Shown: positions 5,887 through 8,017 of the stretch, piece after piece
How positions within the stretch are numbered: position 1 is the stretch's first letter
Layout: each line of letters begins with the position of its first letter
Source of the DNA: Burkholderiales bacterium
GTDB lineage: Bacteria; Pseudomonadota; Gammaproteobacteria; Burkholderiales; Burkholderiaceae_A
NCBI GenBank assembly: GCA_030828265.1
Contig: JAURCW010000054.1
Location: 1 to 8,017, forward strand
Direction: 5' to 3'
Length of the DNA: 8,017 nucleotides
Program-made: the position numbers and the translations under genes
The notes under the pieces: generated by a model
What the model was told of the DNA's origin: nothing
Databases searched by the model: none
Seen by the model: the letters and a program-made list of their open reading frames with translations, nothing else

Positions 5887-6807
5887 TTAGTAGGCCGAAG
5901 GAACAAACATTTCCGCAGGAACAGGCCTACGGAAGTAATCGGGGTTTTTCTCGCGGGCAGGCAGAACGACCGGCTCGTGGGGTACTTCACCGTAAGGAAT
6001 CTGGCTTAAAAGATGCGCCATGCAGTTCAAACGCGCGCGCTTTTTGTCATTGCCCTCAACCACCCACCAGCGCGCCTCGGGAATATGCGTGCGCTCAAGC
6101 ATAAGCTCCTTGGCCTTGGTGTAGGCCTCCCATCGCCTGCGCGACTCAAGGTCCATGGGCGAGAGTTTCCACTGCTTTAATGGGTCTTTAATGCGCATGG
6201 TGAAGCGCATGTGCTGCTCTTCATCCGAAATGGAGAACCAGTACTTAATCAAAATGATGCCGGAGCGCACCAGCATTTTTTCAAACTCCGGAACGGTTCG
6301 AAAGAACTCCTCGTACTCGTCATCGGTGCAAAAGCCCATCACCTTTTCAACCCCCGCCCGGTTGTACCAGCTGCGATCAAACAGAACAATCTCGCCACCG
6401 GCTGGAAGGTGACTGACGTAGCGCTGGAAATACCACTGGGTGCGCTCACGCTCGCTCGGGGCCGAAAGCGCTGCCACACGAGCTACCCGTGGGTTAAGCC
6501 TTTGGGTGATGCGCTTAATGGCGCCACCCTTACCCGCCGCGTCGCGACCTTCGAAGAGCACAACAAGCTTCAACTTATTCTCAACCACCCAGTCTTGCAG
6601 CTTCACTAGCTCACCTTGCAGCCGAAAGAGCTCGCGAAAATAAAGTCGGCGGTCGATGGCTCCATCGGTGGAAGGACTCTGCTGAGGGCCATCAAGCAAA
6701 AGTGCATCGAGCCGGTCGTCATCAAGCTCCATTTCAAGCTCTTCGTCGTAGCTATCAAGAAGGTCTAAGTCGGCGCGCTGCTGAAAGCTTAAAGGGGGCT
6801 GGGTCAT
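5887..6807 (-). CDS. ppk2: Polyphosphate kinase 2 family protein (single-domain PPK2)
   Basis: Transfers phosphate from inorganic polyphosphate to a nucleoside diphosphate (or monophosphate, by subclass), recovering ATP or GTP. From the ATG at 6805-6807 it has 306 residues, the size of a one-domain PPK2. Motifs: Walker A GRDAAGKGG (87-95) after LVVLFE, RERTQWYFQRYVSHLP (119-134), Walker B VLFDRSWYNRAGVE (141-154), and the lid region SISDEEQHMRF through KDPLKQWKLSPMDLESRRRW (193-226). All are intact. Residues 12-40 form a strongly acidic stretch (DLDLLDSYDEELEMELDDD) before the conserved core begins near residue 52. A GTG at 6846 would add 13 residues, but these are unlike the family and there is no RBS there; no strong RBS precedes the ATG either. 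It lies 75 bases behind pepN, probably read from the same transcript, and is convergent with the amidohydrolase gene with a 2-base gap. Class I (ADP-phosphorylating) is most likely from length and domain count, but not proven. Confidence 0.94.
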   Translation of the reverse strand: MTQPPLSFQQRADLDLLDSYDEELEMELDDDRLDALLLDGPQQSPSTDGAIDRRLYFRELFRLQGELVKLQDWVVENKLKLVVLFEGRDAAGKGGAIKRITQRLNPRVARVAALSAPSERERTQWYFQRYVSHLPAGGEIVLFDRSWYNRAGVEKVMGFCTDDEYEEFFRTVPEFEKMLVRSGIILIKYWFSISDEEQHMRFTMRIKDPLKQWKLSPMDLESRRRWEAYTKAKELMLERTHIPEARWWVVEGNDKKRARLNCMAHLLSQIPYGEVPHEPVVLPAREKNPDYFRRPVPAEMFVPSAY

Positions 6808-6882
6808 GGGGCGTTTGTCTCGTTGGTAGGGATGGTCGGCGGCCACGAAAAAGCGCTGGTCTTAAGAATCCAATCTAGACCC

Positions 6883-8017
6883 TCACCGTGACGATTCTGT
6901 GACATCGGCCAGGAATCGACCACAGACCTCGGCCAGATCCGCAGGCAGGCCCGGGCTCTCCGCCAAACGCTCAATGGCCTTTCGCATGGCCAGGCGACGC
7001 TGCGGCTCAAAGGCCTGCCAGCGATCCAGCGATCGGGCCAGACGCGACGCCAGCTGACTGTTGCGGCTTGCCAGGCTTGCAAGCTGCTCACGCCAAAGCA
7101 CGTAGCCCGCGCCATCGCTGCGATGAAAGCCCGGCGAGACCTGCATAAAGAAGGGGCCAAGTAGCGAGCGAATACGGTTCGGACTGCCCAGGTCGTAGCG
7201 CGGGTGATGCAGCAGGCTTTGCACTGTGGCAAGAAGATCAAGCCCCTCGGTGTCATGCAGCCGAACGGTTGCAACCTGCACCGTGAACCATTTATCAAGG
7301 GCCAGGTCGTTATCGTGGTAGTGCTTCAAAAAATCATCTAGGGCCGCCTGGCAAGGCTGAGGCGCAATGCCTTGAAGACTTACGAGGCCCGAAAGACAGG
7401 CCATGCGTCGCGTCATATTCGTTGCTGCAAGGTAACGCTTCAAAAGCTGCTCGGCGCGATCCAGGCTTGGGCTCAGCAAAGTAACAAGCGACTGGGCCAA
7501 GTGCTGAAGGGCTCGGCGTCCCGCTGCCGGCCCAGAAGGCTGGTAATGCTCAGCCTGCTCTGGCTCGTCCACCAGAGTATCCAGGGGCTTCATCACCGAC
7601 TCCAGTGCAAGGGCCATGGCAAGCCTTAAGGCCTCAAGCCGCCTGCGAATGGCACTGGGGTCGATGGCATGACCCTCCGAAGACCAATGCTCGGCCACCA
7701 AGGCCTCCGAGGGGGGCGTGAGGCACAAGAGCTTGAACCCATCGCTTAAGGCTTGGTCGGCTGCAAGTCGCCAAAGCGTCTGTATAAGTCCCTCGCGGTC
7801 CTCGGCATCGGTGGCATCGGGCATAAGCTGAGCAAGCATCAGGCGTTGGCAAGCCTCCCAGCGGTTAAAGGCATCGGTGTCGTGCGCAGCCAGGGTCTGC
7901 AAGGCCTTGGCGCTTAAGCCCTGCTCAAGCTGCACCGGCGCCGAAAAGCCCCGAAGCAGGGATGCAATGGGTTCGGCCTTGCCCTTGTACGCAGGTAGAT
8001 CAAACACAAAGGACTGC
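6883..8017 (-). CDS. pepN: Aminopeptidase N (M1 family), C-terminal 377 residues; gene continues past window end
   Basis: The frame runs off the right edge, so only the C-terminal part is present; the first in-frame GTG at 8005-8007 is internal (QSFVFDLPAY). In E. coli PepN (870 residues) this matches the join of the Ig-like domain with the C-terminal helical domain, up to the end. Diagnostic stretches: LLRGFSAPVQLEQ, FNRWEACQRLM, PNRIRSLLGPF followed by FHRSDGAGY, and SRNSQLASRL. The catalytic part (GAMEN and HEXXH motifs) lies outside the window, so activity cannot be judged. The enzyme removes N-terminal residues from cytoplasmic peptides. The helical domain forms the bowl that covers the active site. 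The end after FLADVTESSR is normal. ppk2 follows 75 bases downstream on the same strand without a visible terminator between, which suggests read-through. Confidence 0.95.
   Translation of the reverse strand, partial: QSFVFDLPAYKGKAEPIASLLRGFSAPVQLEQGLSAKALQTLAAHDTDAFNRWEACQRLMLAQLMPDATDAEDREGLIQTLWRLAADQALSDGFKLLCLTPPSEALVAEHWSSEGHAIDPSAIRRRLEALRLAMALALESVMKPLDTLVDEPEQAEHYQPSGPAAGRRALQHLAQSLVTLLSPSLDRAEQLLKRYLAATNMTRRMACLSGLVSLQGIAPQPCQAALDDFLKHYHDNDLALDKWFTVQVATVRLHDTEGLDLLATVQSLLHHPRYDLGSPNRIRSLLGPFFMQVSPGFHRSDGAGYVLWREQLASLASRNSQLASRLARSLDRWQAFEPQRRLAMRKAIERLAESPGLPADLAEVCGRFLADVTESSR

Noticed and set aside
5890..5930. GTAGGCC / GGCCTAC inverted repeat as a terminator of ppk2 or the amidohydrolase
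   Set aside because: The loop is 27 bases and no T run follows on either strand; too weak to call.
6808..6846. Longer PPK2 from a GTG at 6844-6846
   Set aside because: The extra 13 residues are not family-like and no ribosome-binding site precedes the GTG; the ATG at 6805-6807 is preferred, though its own RBS is also weak.
6804..7298. 164-codon open frame on the minus strand
   Set aside because: Different frame of the pepN and early ppk2 region; Arg/Trp/Cys-rich composition typical of an out-of-frame reading.
8005..8007. GTG as the start of a separate 374-residue protein
   Set aside because: The frame remains open to the window edge and the residues match the interior of PepN; this is an internal valine codon.

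Overview
The window looks like ordinary chromosome of a betaproteobacterium, most likely Burkholderiales. The evidence is the mix of gene families (Mce-type lipid transport, a PHB phasin, a PPK2, a gammaproteobacterial/betaproteobacterial-type PepN), moderately GC-rich coding, and dense packing on both strands. This placement is inferred from gene content; there is no rRNA or marker gene to confirm it. No tRNA, rRNA, CRISPR array, insertion sequence, integrase or broken gene was seen, and every gene over about 180 codons matches a recognisable family or has a clear sorting signal.

Layout, left to right. (1) 1-1172, plus strand: the 3' end of an Mce/MlaD-type lipid-binding protein, overlapped by 4 bases (ATGA) with a gene for an outer-membrane lipoprotein. 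This is the tail of an ABC-type lipid-transport operon that starts outside the window. (2) 1195-1761, minus strand: a phasin, convergent with the lipoprotein gene. It has a readable RBS, a plausible sigma-70 promoter with a dyad between the -35 and -10 boxes, and a terminator hairpin lying inside the last codons of the lipoprotein gene. (3) 1762-2035: a 274-base regulatory gap with the phasin leader and promoter and a perfect 8-bp inverted repeat. (4) 2036-4644: a divergent two-component pair, a REC-Fis response regulator on the minus strand and an MHYT-PAS-histidine kinase on the plus strand, with only 20 bases between the start codons. (5) 4667-5884, plus: an M20D amidohydrolase 22 bases behind the kinase. 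(6) 5887-8017, minus: PPK2, convergent with the amidohydrolase with a 2-base gap, and upstream of it the C-terminal part of aminopeptidase N, cut by the window end.

How the parts may connect: phasin (polyhydroxybutyrate granule surface) and PPK2 (polyphosphate-dependent nucleotide phosphorylation) both belong to storage metabolism. The MHYT kinase and Fis-type regulator form a self-contained sensory pair next to the phasin control region. Any regulatory link between them is inference. The most interesting material is the phasin control region and the MHYT/REC-Fis pair with its compressed divergent start region; nothing here shows a radically new system.
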